The notes beneath the pieces are model-generated. The model was given only the letters and a program-made list of their open reading frames with translations, searched no databases and was not told where the DNA came from. Below, one piece after another: positions 36,284-48,326 of a stretch of DNA of 64,000 nt. Positions within the stretch are counted from its first letter, which is position 1; the number at the start of each line of letters is the position of its first letter. A program made the translations under genes and the position numbers. The stretch comes from Elmis aenea. Its lineage: Eukaryota > Arthropoda > Insecta > Coleoptera > Elmidae. The DNA is taken from contig OX393576.1 in assembly GCA_947652605.1 (NCBI GenBank), positions 62,286,966 to 62,350,965 on the forward strand. The letters are read 5' to 3'.

Positions 36284-36464
36284 TCTAAATGTGTCTTCCT
36301 AATATCGAAGTTGAGAAACGTTAACTCAATGATTTCATCTGGACCTCCAATAAACGTATATAACAAGCAGTCTATATCAGCACGATAAGGTTTAGGGTAA
36401 TCTGGGCTCTTGAAGGTACCCTTTTCTTTGCCGTAGGTGGCCGAGAATACGACACACTCACAAC
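36284..36464 (-). CDS. Internal exon encoding half of a CUB domain
   Basis: The exon spans 181 bases between a consensus acceptor (TTTTCAG, ending 36465) and a donor GTAAGT (from 36283). It carries 59 complete codons flanked by two partial ones. The reading CECVVFSATYGKEKGTFKSP continues DYPKPYRADIDCLLYTFIGG and PDEIIELTFLNFDIRKTHLE. These are CUB hallmarks: a Cys near the start, G-x-F-x-SP-x-YP-x-PY, the second Cys of the first disulphide about 30 residues on, then hydrophobic I-E-L-x-F-x-x-F-D-I strands. CUB domains are extracellular beta-sandwiches binding proteins or sugars. The wording is reminiscent of insect CUB proteins related to SOL-1 (suppressor of lurcher), but other multi-CUB proteins are possible. 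No other exon of this gene was found, implying introns above 27 kb upstream and 36 kb downstream. Confidence 0.85.
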
Positions 36465-36739
36465 CTGAAAAGATCAATCGATTTCACTTACTTTTTTCGA
36501 CTCCTACAATTCATTAACTTTTAATCTAGTTAAGAGTTTTGTTTTTAGCTGTTTTTAATTAAAGAGGAAATCTTAGTCACGAATGTTGGCTTTTTAACTT
36601 CCGTAGTTACGAAACTTTTTTCATTTAAGGTTTACCGGTGTACTTCGGAGGTTAAGACATTGGTAAAAAAATAAGTATCGAACATTTGGTTGGTGGTATA
36701 CACAAACTGGCTTTGGATTTAATTCGTTTTACTTTAAAA
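36465..36739 (-). other. Intron upstream of the CUB exon
   Basis: The acceptor-side intron shows a pyrimidine-rich tract (minus-strand TGATCTTTTCAG) directly before the exon. No other coding sequence; the tandem array begins about 275 bases away. Confidence 0.55.
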
Positions 36740-37602
36740 CAGTTTGTATTCACAGCAGAGTTTAAATTTTACGCATTTTATGATTATACATTACACATGC
36801 ATGTTATTTTCACTATTTCAGAAGTTACCAATTCCACAATGTTAAAAATAGTGTTAATAACAACTTTTGCAACAAATTCAACTGCGTATTAATTTAAAAG
36901 CAGAGTTTAAATTTGAAGCGTTTTATAATTTTACAACATAATACACCAATGTTATTTTAATTATTTCTACAGTTATTATTACCACCACCTTAAAATTATT
37001 GTTAATAACGAATTCGACGGTATTTAAACTTTTACGCGTTATATAATTATACCTAATACAACAATGTTATTTTTACTATTTCTGAAGGTATTATTGCCAC
37101 AACGTTATATATATATATATTTATATAATCTAACCCTTTTACCCGAAGGTGTAGGGTGTGAAATCGGAAATTAACGTTCTTTGCTGCTGTGGATAAATTT
37201 TCTCCCCCCTCTTTTTTATTTCTTGCCATATTCCTTGCCTGTGACATGTTCATCCCTCTTTCTGTTAGTATTTTTGTCACACTATCGTCCCACGTATTCC
37301 TAGGTCTTCCTCTGGGTCTCTTCTCGTGTCTTCTTGCTTCCCATGTTTGTCTGGCGGGTCTTTCGTTTCCTAGCCTGGTTAGATGTCTAAACCATGTGAG
37401 CTGTCGGTCTTCGATTGTTTTTAGTATAGCTTCGACCTTCAGTCGTTTTCTTATCTCCGCGTTCCTTATTCTGTCCATTCTGGTGACGCCAGCTACTTTG
37501 CGCAGATATTTCATCTCCATGGCCTGTATTTTACTCTTCAACGTTAACAATACTTAATGTGTTAATAACGACTTTTGCAACAAATGTTACTGTATTCAAA
37601 AT
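36740..37602 (+). repeat. Degenerate tandem array, unit ~120-145 bp (part 1)
   Basis: Successive units share CAGAGTTTAAATTT, ACGC(A/G)TTTTAT, an AT-rich link to ATGTTATTTTCACTATTTC, CCACAATGTTAAAA, TTGTTAATAAC and ACTTTTGCAACAAATTCAAC. The ACGC word recurs at 36771, 36916 and 37034, giving spacings of 145 and 118 bases. The array is split by a retrotransposon at 37108-37538 and then by the hAT MITE at 37603-38910, continuing beyond it. Function unknown; being in the intron next to the CUB exon it is probably neutral satellite-like DNA. Confidence 0.75.
37108..37538 (-). mobile_element. 5'-truncated RTE-type retrotransposon 3' end
   Basis: The minus strand encodes the C-terminus of a non-LTR reverse-transcriptase protein: KSKIQAMEMKYLRKVAGVTR, then RKRLKVEAILKTIEDRQLTW, RPRGRPRNTWDDSVTKILTE and the stop, followed by a short 3' UTR ending in an (AT)n tail at 37108-37121. 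An 8-bp duplication CAACGTTA flanks it (37100-37107 and 37539-37546). This is the same general architecture as the RTE copy at 58060 (RWLGHLLRM, RTRGRPR), but a different element. It landed in the tandem array. Confidence 0.85.
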
Positions 37603-38910
37603 CAGAAACTAAAAACCAAAAATATTTCGTTTGTTTTTGATCAGAACGAAAACGAAATATTCCGTTTTTGTTCTTTACGTTCCCACCTATCAAATTCTGT
37701 TTTTGTTTTCGTGAACCGAAATTTATTAACGCTTAAAACCGGTTTAACACTCGAGAACCTTTTTTTTTTAGTCACCACCCTCTTTTTACAAACTTCAGAT
37801 CAGAGAACTTTAGAAGAACGATCGCCAAATGTGAAAATGACAGTAGTGACAATCCTATTAATAGTATGAAACGCCAATTATTGGAATATTCGATTATTCA
37901 GATTATAAAGTCTTTGTATGTATTAAAATGTAAATCAGCATAGTCCGCCTGTAAATAAAAACAAATTTCGCGTGATTATATTGTACTTTTGGTAATATAT
38001 GTGAGATATAAAATGTTTGTTATACATTTTAAAGTCCATTTACGTCTTTGTTTCTGTTGCTTAGCAATCGTTGGGCCCCCGCTAAATTGTATACGGTGAT
38101 ATGTTTGGTTTTGAACGGCATAATTTAAACTAGCTAATGGCCATATTAAATTTACCAAATTGAGAAACACATTTAACATATACCCAAATTAAATTTGTTC
38201 ATTTTATTTAGTATCGTCAGGTGCAAAAACACAACTAGTTTGTCAAACCATAGATCAGGGGTCTCCAACCCGTCGATCTAGAATCTAGAGGATTTTATAT
38301 TTTTAATTATTAATTTTTCCCCATATTTACCTTTGTTATGCTACGCAATACTTTAATAAACAATGAAATTTTGCATTTTATAATTCTTCAAAAGTAGATC
38401 TCGGGTACGAACTTGACATAAAAAGTGTTCCTAGACCACAAAAGGTTTGAGATCACTGCCATAGATCATCAACGTCAAATGTTCTATTTTTAAACAGTTA
38501 AAAATGACGTGATTATTATGTGCGCTTTTGTTGTCAAGTGTATATTATTGAAGATTCAATCAACAAATTAGAAAGAGAGATTATCTGTACCGTTACTTGG
38601 GTTGCACGAAATTGCAAGTATTTGCAATAAAGTTGTAAATATACTTAGATCTAGAGAAAAGCGAATCTCACTTAGTTCAAGTGAAATATTTTACTGTCTT
38701 GTGGAAGTCTTCCCAACATGACGGTAAATTAACGTTTGTGTAATGAACAAAAATTAAATAAATAGTGATGAAACCGGTTAAAACCGGTTTTAGAAACTAT
38801 TTGTTTTGTTTTCGTTCTTGAACAAAAAATTATAATTTCGTTTTCGTTTTTATACAAATTTCGGTTAATTTCGTTTACCGTTTTCGTTTTCCTTCCGTTC
38901 TCAGTCCCTG
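37603..38910. mobile_element. hAT-like MITE with CGAAAACGAAA subterminal repeats
   Basis: The right end reads CGTTCTCAGTCCCTG; the left end CAGAAACTAAAAACC is an eroded inverted partner (CAGGGACTGAGAACGG is the right end complemented). Flanking octamers TTCAAAAT and TTTAAAAA agree at 6 of 8, a decayed duplication. Subterminal DNA is rich in TTTCGTTTTCG words and in the palindrome AAAACCGGTTTT on both sides. A younger hAT MITE is nested at 38256-38458. Confidence 0.65.
38256..38458. mobile_element. 203-bp hAT MITE (CAGGGGTCTCCAACC)
   Basis: It opens CAGGGGTCTCCAACCCGTCG and closes AAAAGGTTTGAGATCACTG, an imperfect inverted pair, and is flanked by the perfect octamer CCATAGAT (38248-38255 and 38459-38466). 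Words such as GTAGATCTCGGG and CGATCTAGA recur, as in other members of this common MITE class. Confidence 0.92.
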
Positions 38911-39185
38911 TTTAAAAAGCCACAATATTAAAAATATATTCTTAATAATCACTTTTGCAACAAATTCAACTGTATTCAAAAGCAGCGCCTAAATTTTACA
39001 CGTTTTATGAGTATACATAATACAGCCATGATATTTTCACTATTACAGAAGTTACTCAAGTCACAATGTTAATAAAATTATTGTTAATAACCACTTCTGC
39101 CACAAACTCGACTGTTTTCCGATGTAAATTTAACTTTTACGGTTTTTTTGTGATTGTAACTACATGAAATTTTTATATTACTTCA
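38911..39185 (+). repeat. Degenerate tandem array (part 2)
   Basis: The units seen before the hAT MITE resume: CCACAATATTAAAAATATATT, ATCACTTTTGCAACAAATTC, AACTGTATTCAAAAGCAG, TTTACACGTTTTATGAGTA, then CACAATGTTAATAAAATTATTG and CCACTTCTGCCACAAACTCG. About two units can be followed before similarity fades near 39185. Confidence 0.7.
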
Positions 39186-41780
39186 ACAATAACTCAAGTT
39201 CTTAGATCATCAACTTTCTTGATATAGTTAACAACAACATTTGGTGCAATTTCGAATTGGTTCCTTTCAGCGTTTTTTCACAGAAAAATGGCACAGCATA
39301 TATGCATTTTTCTTCTTTTTTTTTAAATGAAAATGTAATTTTAAAATTGTGCCAATTCATTGCTCATGAAGGGGATTTTTTAAATGCCATAGCTTGGAGC
39401 TAGGTAAATAAAGTTTAATAAATCCGTTTCAAACCGTACGTTTTTCCAATTATTTTTATGATAGTTTCTCTGCGCAATTATTTTAAGTAAATTCCCACGA
39501 TAAATTACGAAACTTTCTTTCATTTTTAAAATTAAATTTCCTTTTAGATGAAACCTAAAATGCACACTCTTGTATATTTTAAAATTCAGGTTTAAAAGTT
39601 CTAGTTTGACACCTCTGGCCAAGTTGTTAACAGCTAAGTTTTGTGCATCACTCTATACATCGATTTCAGTTTTTCATCCAATATTTGGACCATTACTCAT
39701 ACTCAAGTGTTTCGCTTGTAAGAAAGCAATCTCATTTTAAGATGCGATCGTTCTGCTCCTCCATTCATTAAATATAGATTATACGTAAGGTGGAAACGTT
39801 TTTCTCGTAACGCGGCTCACCTGCAAGTGCCCGGCTCTACTGAGTTTTATGAATCTTTTTAACTCTTTCCCAACGGTAATAAGATAAACGTGAAATTTAT
39901 ATTAACGTTTAGTTGGATCTGGAAATTTTATGAGAAAGAAACAAAAGCAACTAAGTCAACAATAAATGTGTAGCTATTTACAGAGAAGAAGCTTTTTAGC
40001 AGTTTACGTTTTTGTTAAGAGTTTTACTCGTAATTACACTTTATACGTGAGGTAAGCTGCGATTACTCTCAATTTACGAATGAGAAACAAAAATACTCAT
40101 GGTTTTGTTTCACTGTTATAATAAAAAGTAAAATTAAGACAACTTATCTTTAATTGTCATAATAAGAATCTTTATGTAGCTTATTAGCTAATTTTACATC
40201 AGTCAGTAGCGACTCATTTATAATATCTGTCATTGTGTTTCCTGTTAAAGGTAGTGTACAGGTAAAGTTAATTAGCTTATTTATTTTAACCAAATCTAAT
40301 TAGAATTTAACTTTCCATTGTTGAAATTATATTCAAATATAGAAAAAAAATTGAGACAATTTTGGTTGTTTATTATTTAGTTTTTGTCACTTTAAAGCAT
40401 TTTTTACAGTTCCTCATTTTCCATTGTGTAACATCCAATTTCATACAATCTGTTTTAATATTCAACCGACTCTTCCCAGTTTTAGAACTATTGTAATACA
40501 TGCTGTATAAAATAATTAACTCTAAGTCTGGTAATAACTAAAACGTAATTAAATTTACATGTACGTAATAAAATTAACTGCTGCAAGTGATAGTTGCTTC
40601 AGGACTTTGTCAATAATCGTTATATGTCGTTATCAGATAAAGTTAATTAAATCTAGCTGCGGATAAACGTACAACTTTGGTTTTAATTCAAATAGGGTGG
40701 TACAATATGTACACTTGTATTCTGTCGATCTTATCACATAAATGTGTTTAAAATAAATTTAAGTTGAGCTAAAATTGGGTAATTTCATTTTGTATGCAAT
40801 TATTGTTGCTTTTCAAATTTTTCAGGTTCTGTTTTTTCTTGTTTTTGTTTTGCTTAACATGCTTTATTCTTGTACAGTAATATGCACTAAGTTTTAATTA
40901 AAACAGTAGTTAATACTGTACAAATGCTATTGTCTCTAGTAAAATTATTACACAATGTTATTATAATGGTAAACTTTAATTAGTTTGCGAATTTTGAAAC
41001 TTCCACTCATAATACATAACATCCGAAATTTTTTCTTTATCAACAAAGTTAATTAACATTACACAATGTAAGTATAGGGGATGGTTACAAGGCTAATTCC
41101 ATATATTGGTTTATTTGTGTCGAACTTGCATAATTATTTCTTGGTAGACGTTTTAATATACTTTATTTTTTAAACTTCTTTAACAGATTGCAGTTTAGCA
41201 ATTGTCTTTAACCAAGCAAGGTATTCTGTGAACTGGAAGCTGCAGATTTTTTAGCTATGCAAAAATTGCAGCTCTATGAACTAAATCCAAGAAAATAAAA
41301 TGTCAATTATTTAAACTTCGGTGGCAGTTCTTCAAGCACTTTCTTTTATTTTTCTGTTCTAATCTTTTAATGACTAAAAGACCCGACAATTCATTTAATC
41401 CTGTTCATAATTTTCTGTATAACCGTCAATCACTGTTTGCACTTGTAGCAAGTAATAGTGGCCTTAAATTTCACAGATAACATTTTATCTTGTCTAAAAT
41501 CCAAACATAAGCTATTTTTATGTACCTACAGAACAAGTGCAGAACCTTAGCCTTGTTACCTTAAGTAGGAACAAAATTTGATTCACGTACATTTTTATTG
41601 CCATAAATAAAGCTTGATAACTTCAAAGAATCCGGCAATAAACAATAAAGATTAAATATGCGAGTTTTTATTCTTCTCAATAAAGTCCGGTATACAAATA
41701 AGAACATTAATAAAGTAAATTAATAATCATTTCGCGATATTAATAAAACGTTCATTAAAATATATCGTTTTTAATTTATC
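39186..41780. other. AT-rich DNA, no gene seen
   Basis: No transposon ends or domains recognised in 2.6 kb. The 80-codon minus-strand frame at 39380-39622 has no recognisable domain or splice context. If the CUB gene spans this region it is intron. Confidence 0.4.
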
Positions 41781-42430
41781 TGGAAAAGTCCTTTGCCCTG
41801 AGCATCCGAGCTTCGCTTTATTTTAGTAGTTTATAATTTAATAGAGGGCGTAGGGAATATATTATACTGTAGCTGAAGTTGCACGTATCTGAGCAAATTA
41901 ACTTTGAAGAACTTATTCTCGGTAGTCTAGTAGTAGTATATACGTGAGATCATAAGGACGATAGCGTACGAGAAAACATACATTATCCGACGTTAGAAGA
42001 TATTGGAATGCAAGTGTTATATAGCACGAACGCTTAGTTTCACGAGTGCGAAGAACCGATATTGGTAAAGTTGCAGTAAGCTCTTAAGCTTGAGTATAGA
42101 ACATCGGATTAGGCAGGCTCGGCACCATCTGTAGCTTGGCCGGACATAGGGGTGGCAGGTGCTCGCTCTGTTGATGGTCTGCAATTTGAATCAAAATGGG
42201 CGTCCACTAAAAGAGCAATTAGTAGTAGCTACTGCGCCTAACTTGAGGGTCGGCAAAAACGGTTGCCTGCCCGAACGTCGTTTTATGGGACAAATCGAAT
42301 TGAACGTTATTGGGATAAAAATAAAACCTCTTGTTGGAAAACATTGGCTTTTAAAAGTTCGTGTTGGCTGTACTCGTTATAAAAGTGTTTCTATCTTTAT
42401 TTAGTTTGTTTCTAGGCGTGCCCTGATTTT
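41781..42430. other. G+C-richer island of unknown origin
   Basis: Composition rises clearly here, with words such as GAGGGCGTAGGGAATATATT, AAGGACGATAGCGTACGAG, GGCAGGCTCGGCACCATC and GCTTGGCCGGACATAGGGG. An 81-codon frame (42159-42404, +) covers part of it without a recognised domain. It could be an LTR fragment, an untranslated exon or a regulatory block; TG...CA ends and duplications were not found. Confidence 0.35.
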
Positions 42431-42576
42431 GTAAAATGGTTGTATAATATATTAAACACGAGCATACATATTTAAACAAATACTTTAATAAATTTTGCAT
42501 TGTTTCACCTTAACCCTTTCGGTACGGATACTATTTTATTTAATTAAAAAAACCTTATTAGCAGCTTTGCAATATA

Positions 42577-43322
42577 CAGGGTGTTTTCTTAAGCATTGCA
42601 CAAAAAAGGGGAGATAATTCCTTATCAAAAATTAAGGGGGGTCTTTCATGTAAAATATTTCCTTATACGTCTCCTTTCGAAATTACACCCCCATAAGGGG
42701 AAGTGGTAACATTATAATTTTATTTTATTTCTCAAATTTGGATAAACGTAGCAGAATGATATTTGGTAGATGTTTTATACTTATTAAAAGGTTTCCAATA
42801 GCAATATTTTAAATCATCGCTCACGTTCACAGGGGGTTGAAAAGTGCGACCCATGTTGGTTTCTTTATCAAAACTTTTTGGTGGGTTAAAATATTGCAAT
42901 TAAAAATATTTTTTTTTAAAGCTTGGTTAGAAACTTTTTTTATTTTCAAGTTTTTCTCGTAAAACCCACCGTTTTTGAATAAAAAATAAAGTAAGTTAAC
43001 ATGAATCATCAAATATTCCAATATAAAACGATTCATTTTGGTGGTTGCCATGGTTTGTTTATTTTCATATTGAATAGAATTGACGGGTGTAATTCATTTT
43101 GACGTTTACGCGGTGACAACGCTAAAACGCCCGTCATTTTTACATTTTCACGATAAAACTAAAGAATAATATGACTTTCTAAATAAATCCAGCTTTAATT
43201 TTTTTTTTACAAAATTTCAACCCACCTAAAAGTTCTGATAAAAAAACGTTTTAATAATTATAAAACATCTACCAAATATAATTTTCCTACAATTATCCAA
43301 ATTTGAGAAATAAAATAAAAAC
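42577..43322. mobile_element. Palindromic CAGGGTG element, truncated (copy C)
   Basis: The left end CAGGGTGTTTTCTTAAGCATT is intact and TA-flanked. It shows the same arm blocks as copies A, B and D (CTCCTTTCGAAATTACACCCC, TTTGGATAAACGTAGCAGAA, the central GGTTGCCATGGTTTGTTTAT). The right arm lacks the segment containing CAACAGGGGTCGC and stops after TTTGAGAAATAAAATAAAAAC, so about the last 290 bases are lost. Confidence 0.8.
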
Positions 43323-44339
43323 ACACACATGTGTCCCTTGAGTACCGAAAAGCTTGACTGGTTTTTTAATAAGTAATTATTAAGGCAAAAAGAATAAATA
43401 ACGGTTGTTTAGGTTTATATCAGCGGTTCCCAAACTTATTATGTCGCAGAACCCTTACACCATATCTATATTTTATGGGCTCTCCCCAATTTTGATAACT
43501 CTTTAAATAAAACAAATACTTATGGTTTTACCTGAGAAGTTATTCAGAAATAGACCTAAAACAAAAGATGTTGGTTTTTGCTTCGTTTTCCTTATTTATT
43601 AAAGATGTTGAATCAATAAAAACATTTTTTTGAACCTACTTTTATTAAAAGATTTTTGTCATAAAGATGTTAAAAGAGTATGTTACAAAACATCTCTTTT
43701 AGATTTACACGAGGTGTGTATGTGCTTTTGTTAAGTAATGTTATTAGTAGACGCGCCATAATTAACTAATTGTAAGACTTAATAAACATGCGAAGTTTCA
43801 AGTCTGGAATTTCATTTAAAACAGACAACACAAAACAAAGCTTAGCCTTCGCCAAAATACATTTTAGAATGAGTTACGGAAAAGGTGGCTGTCGCTCTTA
43901 TGTCAATAGCACTTGACATATAATTTTGGTAGGGACAGAAATAAAAGGAAAGTAAAACAGCAATATTTTTATTTATTCTTCAAAGCATTTGCAGACATTA
44001 TCAAGATCAGGTTATGACAGCTTGACAGCTAGGGAGCTAATTTGTGTAGAACAAGATTAAACCATTTTAAATCACTTATCATTTTTAACTTGGTAAGTCG
44101 TTTGATATATTTATAGTAAGAAAGCTTTTACAGAACTAAAAATTGAGTATTTGTTTTTGAATTGAGAACAATTAGATATTTTAAAAATATTGTAATTTTT
44201 TAATTTTTTAACCTCTAGTTATTTACAATCTGTCCTGGTTGAACAATAAATAAACCCTATATTCAGATAACATTCCAGCAATCGTCAAATGGATCATGTC
44301 CTTTACACCGTCTCAATACAGACCTATTTAGAATTGTTC
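43323..44339. other. AT-rich DNA with a lone hAT terminus at 43421
   Basis: CAGCGGTTCCCAAACTTATT at 43421-43440 followed by ATGTCGCAGAACCC is a classic hAT MITE left end, but no inverted partner was found; only about 90 bases are clearly element-like. No gene in the rest. Confidence 0.5.
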
Positions 44340-45900
44340 TATTTTAATTAATTAATTAACCCTAATTTTCAAGTCAGATGGTCTAAACCTTTTAAGTCTA
44401 CTCGATTCTGATTCGGTTAATAATCTTTTGGTAAATAGATTAGGGTGCACTTTTCAAATTTCACTATATTTAGTATTAATACTATAGTTTTGCACTTCTC
44501 TTACACTGGGGATTTTTAGATCCGTTCTAATTATTTTATTTATTACGAACCTTGGTTCGTCGACTATCAGGCGCAACATTTTAGACTAAAATTTTTCAAG
44601 AATTTTAATATTTGATATACTGTGCCCCACAATAAGACTCCGTATGACCATTCTGGTTTCAGCATTGTTTTATACACTAATATTTTGTTTTCTAAGCTGA
44701 GTTGCGATCTTTTTTCTAACAACCAGTATAATTTACCGAGTCTATGGAAAAGTTGCTTTCTTTTGTTCCAAATGTTTGTTCTCCAGGTGGGTCTACGGTC
44801 TAGATGTATGCCAAGATATTTGGTCGAGTTCTCTTGTCTGTCGTTGAGTGTTACTGGTAGGCATGTTTCCTTTTTTGTCGTAAATATCACCTTTACGGTT
44901 TCTGATTGTTTTGCGTTTATCCTCCAATGTTTGAGCCAGATCTGCGTTTTATTAAGGTAGTTTTAGATAATATTCAAAGCCATCCGCGGGTCCCTGTGTG
45001 ACGCCATTAGTGCTGTGTCGTCTGCAAATGTGGCGATAGTTGTGTTGCTTGACGTTGGAAAATCTGAAGTAAATAAAATACATAATAGGTGTCCCAACAC
45101 GCTACCCTGCGGAACGCCAGAATTAATTTGATGTAGTTCTGTATATTGGTCTTGGTGACTAACTAGAAAATTTCTTTGGAGTATACAGGATTTCAAAATC
45201 CAAAAAATGTTATGTGGCAAATTTTGTTTGATTTTGTACAGCAACCCAGGGTGCTAAATCTTATCGAATGCCTGCTTTACGTCTAGAAATACCGCCGTAC
45301 AGTATTTTTGATTTTCTATATTTTTGTTGACTTTTTTTTTAACTCTGTGCACCTACTCACAATATTCGCGTGCCGCTCCCTGAACCCAAATTCATGTTCT
45401 GGTATTATTCGTCGTTCGTGCATTATGGGTTTAATCCTCTTTAGTAATAGTTTCTCTAGAACCTCAGATAAAATAGGCAACAGACTTATAGGATTCCACT
45501 TTCCTTTCCAGGTTTTGAGAGCAGAATTATTTGAGCAACTTTCCACTGCAGAGGGAAATACTCAAACCTTAAAACAGTGTTAAATAGTATAGTTATTATT
45601 TTTATTACATTTGCTGGAAGTTCCTTTAGTAATCGACCGGTTATCAGATCCCACCCTGGGGCTTTTTTGACATTAAGATCATTGTCTATAATGTCTTTAA
45701 CTTCTTTTATCTTAAATTTCTTAATTGGTAATTTCATCTGGTCAGGGGTTTCCAAGTATTGCTATATTTCCTGCGCTTCTTATTCTGTTATCTCTCTAGG
45801 ACCAAATTGTCATTTAACTTTATTAATAAATACATTTTTTAATTATCAATCTGTTTTCCACGTCATTTATTTTACGGAAAACCTCCCTGTTTGATATAAT
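44340..45900 (-). pseudogene. Decayed Jockey-type retrotransposon ORF2
   Basis: Blocks of reverse transcriptase appear in order on the minus strand but in several frames. First, VKKAPGWDLITGRLLKELP and FEYFPLQWKVAQIILLSKPG (fingers, 45486-45755). Then WNPISLLPILSEVLEKLLLK (45316-45546), then INSGVPQGSVLGHLLCILFT with the catalytic FADD at 45017-45028 (44963-45244). Next come KYLGIHLDRRPTWRTNI and YKTMLKPEWSYGVLLWGT (44567-44890), and a C-terminal RRTKVRNK/FRPSDLKIRVN-like tail near 44362. This is the Jockey-clade order. At least three frameshifts separate the blocks. The endonuclease part is missing or unrecognisable upstream, so it cannot mobilise itself. Confidence 0.85.
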
Positions 45901-46757
45901 TAATATCACACACACATCTATCCATGCTAGTTAAACCATAGTTTATGTACTAAAAGTATTTGATTTGGTAAATAAAAAACGCGGTGTATAATTCAATTGT
46001 GTTTTATATTCTTAGCGTGTTAAATTGCATGCATTTTATTATTCATATTATCCCAAGACACATTACCGTCATCTATCATGATCACAACTAAACACGACGT
46101 TCTAAGAATTTTAAAAATGTCATACAAAATCCAGTTTTGTTCCGAAGAACATTACACTGTCAAAATGAGCAAGTAGCGTTATGACAAAGATAAATTTCCA
46201 CAATGAACTTGTAAAGCTGCTGCTCTTCACATAACATCATAATGTGTTTCACTGTCCATTAATTTGCGAATATTTGAGTTGGACTCGATGAGAAAAATCG
46301 TGTCATAAAATAAATATCCATGAAAACAAAAGCGGGGCATAAAATTCGGGACGTGAAACCCACCGCAAAATTGCATAGGAAAAGCAGAAATATAACTCAT
46401 TTACTATTTTGTTTATCTGTTGTCATTTACTACTGATACAGTTAGGTTACTTTAAGATAATTTTATGCGTCATAGAATGTAGTTATCATTTCGATATCAA
46501 TTAAAAACGGATTATACGCGTGTATGAATTTAATTATCCACACAAAATTATAGAATATATATTAAGCTTTAAATTGTGAGTACTTTGTTTTAACGAATTG
46601 GTTTAACGATTGTAGCATTAAAAATTTATCATTATTGAAAATATGTTGGTCCTCGTTTAATTTGCGTTCATTAAGCTTAATACGTTTAAATCAATATCCT
46701 AGGAAATTAAATAACAAGAACATTATGATTTTTCCGTTTTATTTAACCATTCTTGTA
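45901..46757. other. AT-rich DNA, no gene seen
   Basis: No repeats with ends and no coding domain. Confidence 0.4.
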
Positions 46758-47670
46758 CAGGGTGACAATAATCTAAAAGTGTTGTATGGGTAACTTTGTT
46801 ATTATAAGAGTTACATGGCTGGTTAAATTAGCAAAGTAGGTCAGAATTTCCAAATATTTCGATTTTGACATTTATTTCACATCTTCAACTTTTTTTTTAA
46901 TATTTTGAAACAACTAAAAACAGACGATTTTTTCAATGGTAAATAATTCCATAGCCACTTACGTTAAAATTAAAATGTGAAAGGATCCCTAAAGATATTT
47001 TTACGAAAAAATAGAAAAAAGTATTTAAAAGGTCATGGCACACTTGATTTTCGAGATATAAGCCAAACTTGACTTTTTTAAATGGCAACCACAGTTGGTT
47101 ATGGGTTCATTAGAAAGAGATTTTTTCCTCGTTTCATTGATGTACGGGGGCTGTTAGGTTTATCGTTAAAACTAAGTAAGTTATTACAATATTATAGTTT
47201 TTCTTAAGTATAATCTAAGTGGCCATCGAAACGCCAAACAAAACATCACACAAATCAAATAGCTGTACTTAATTATTAAATACATAAAAGATTGAAAGCT
47301 TAAATAATTTAAGTTATTTCAATTTATTTCACTATTAAATTTTAATTATTACATGTGTTGAAGGTGTAGCCCTCTATGGGCAAGACAAATTTAAAATCTG
47401 CTTCTTGTGGATAATATTGTTTTCCTAGTCATATTTCTTTTATTTGATGAATTGTCCTTAAAACAGCGAATCTTAATTCATCAGTTGTAGGTAACTGTCT
47501 TTCTTAGAATCAACTGTTTTACCGACAGTTTATCAAACAAAAAGTAATATCCTTAGGAAAAACATAATTATCTACAGAGTGCAGATCTCAAATTTATATC
47601 GCCCATGGAGAGTGGATACACTTTAAACGCATGTTATAATTTTTTTCTACGACCACTCTTACCGTACAGC

Positions 47671-47855
47671 CTGCATGCATAGTAAGTGGGTCCTTACGCA
47701 CGGTAAGCAAAAAGCACACGTTTTTTAAAGAAACGATCAAAGTAGACTCACGTCAAACACTTCCTGCATGCCTAAGTGAGTTATAACGCACGGTAAGCAA
47801 AACGCACATTTGTTTAGAAATGTCGAAGTAGGCTTACGTCAAAATTGACAAGACA
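47671..47855 (+). repeat. Two tandem ~93-bp direct repeats
   Basis: Unit 1 starts CTGCATGCATAGTAAGTGG at 47671 and unit 2 starts CTGCATGCCTAAGTGAGT at 47764. Both contain (T/A)ACGCACGGTAAGCAAAA(A/C)GCACA and a GTAGACT/GGCTTACGTCAAA block. The duplicate lies just outside the THAP-bearing element and may belong to its flank. Confidence 0.75.
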
Positions 47856-48199
47856 ACGTAATTACTAGTGTATATTAGCCAAAAAGCCGTTAAAATCGTA
47901 GGTATGTGATCGTAGAAAAAGTAAACTTCATAACACGAGTTGTAAAGCAATGGGCGTTTACACAAAAAAATAAAACTTGATAAAATATTTTTTAAATGAT
48001 AATCTGATCTATAAAGTTTATTCTCAACCACCAAAAATTAAAAAAAAATCGTCCAGTTCCGAGAAATAAATTTTTAAAATGCCCTTTATATTTCAAATTC
48101 TGAAACGCGCTGTGATTGGCCGTGACGTCACTATCCGCACAGTCCATGTGCAGCGGACTAGTTCCTATGCATCGTATAATGACAAGTTGTTATGCATTT

Positions 48200-48326
48200 T
48201 AATATAATATGTTTTTTCTTTTATTAACTATGTATATTATTGCAATGTACGTAAATTATTATTGTGACAAGTTCTACACCCTTTTTTTGGGATATTCAGA
48301 ACAAATAAAGATTATTATTATTATTA
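48200..48326 (+). mobile_element. Non-LTR retrotransposon 3' tail with (ATT)n
   Basis: TTCTACACCCTTTTTTTGGGATATTCAGAACAAATAAAG is followed by (ATT)n at 48311-48326, the typical 3' end of Jockey/CR1-like elements. Only the 3' untranslated end remains. Directly downstream is a GC-rich patch (48330-48400) with a perfect 8-bp hairpin CGTTGATT/AATCAACG. Confidence 0.6.

Noticed and set aside
37189..37557. 122-codon plus-strand frame with membrane-like composition
   Set aside because: Antisense of the RTE coding fragment at 37108-37538; hydrophobicity is a by-product of the complementary strand.
44622..45894. Three plus-strand frames of 91-112 codons
   Set aside because: Antisense of the decayed Jockey ORF2, whose motifs (GVPQGSVLG, FADD) are on the minus strand.
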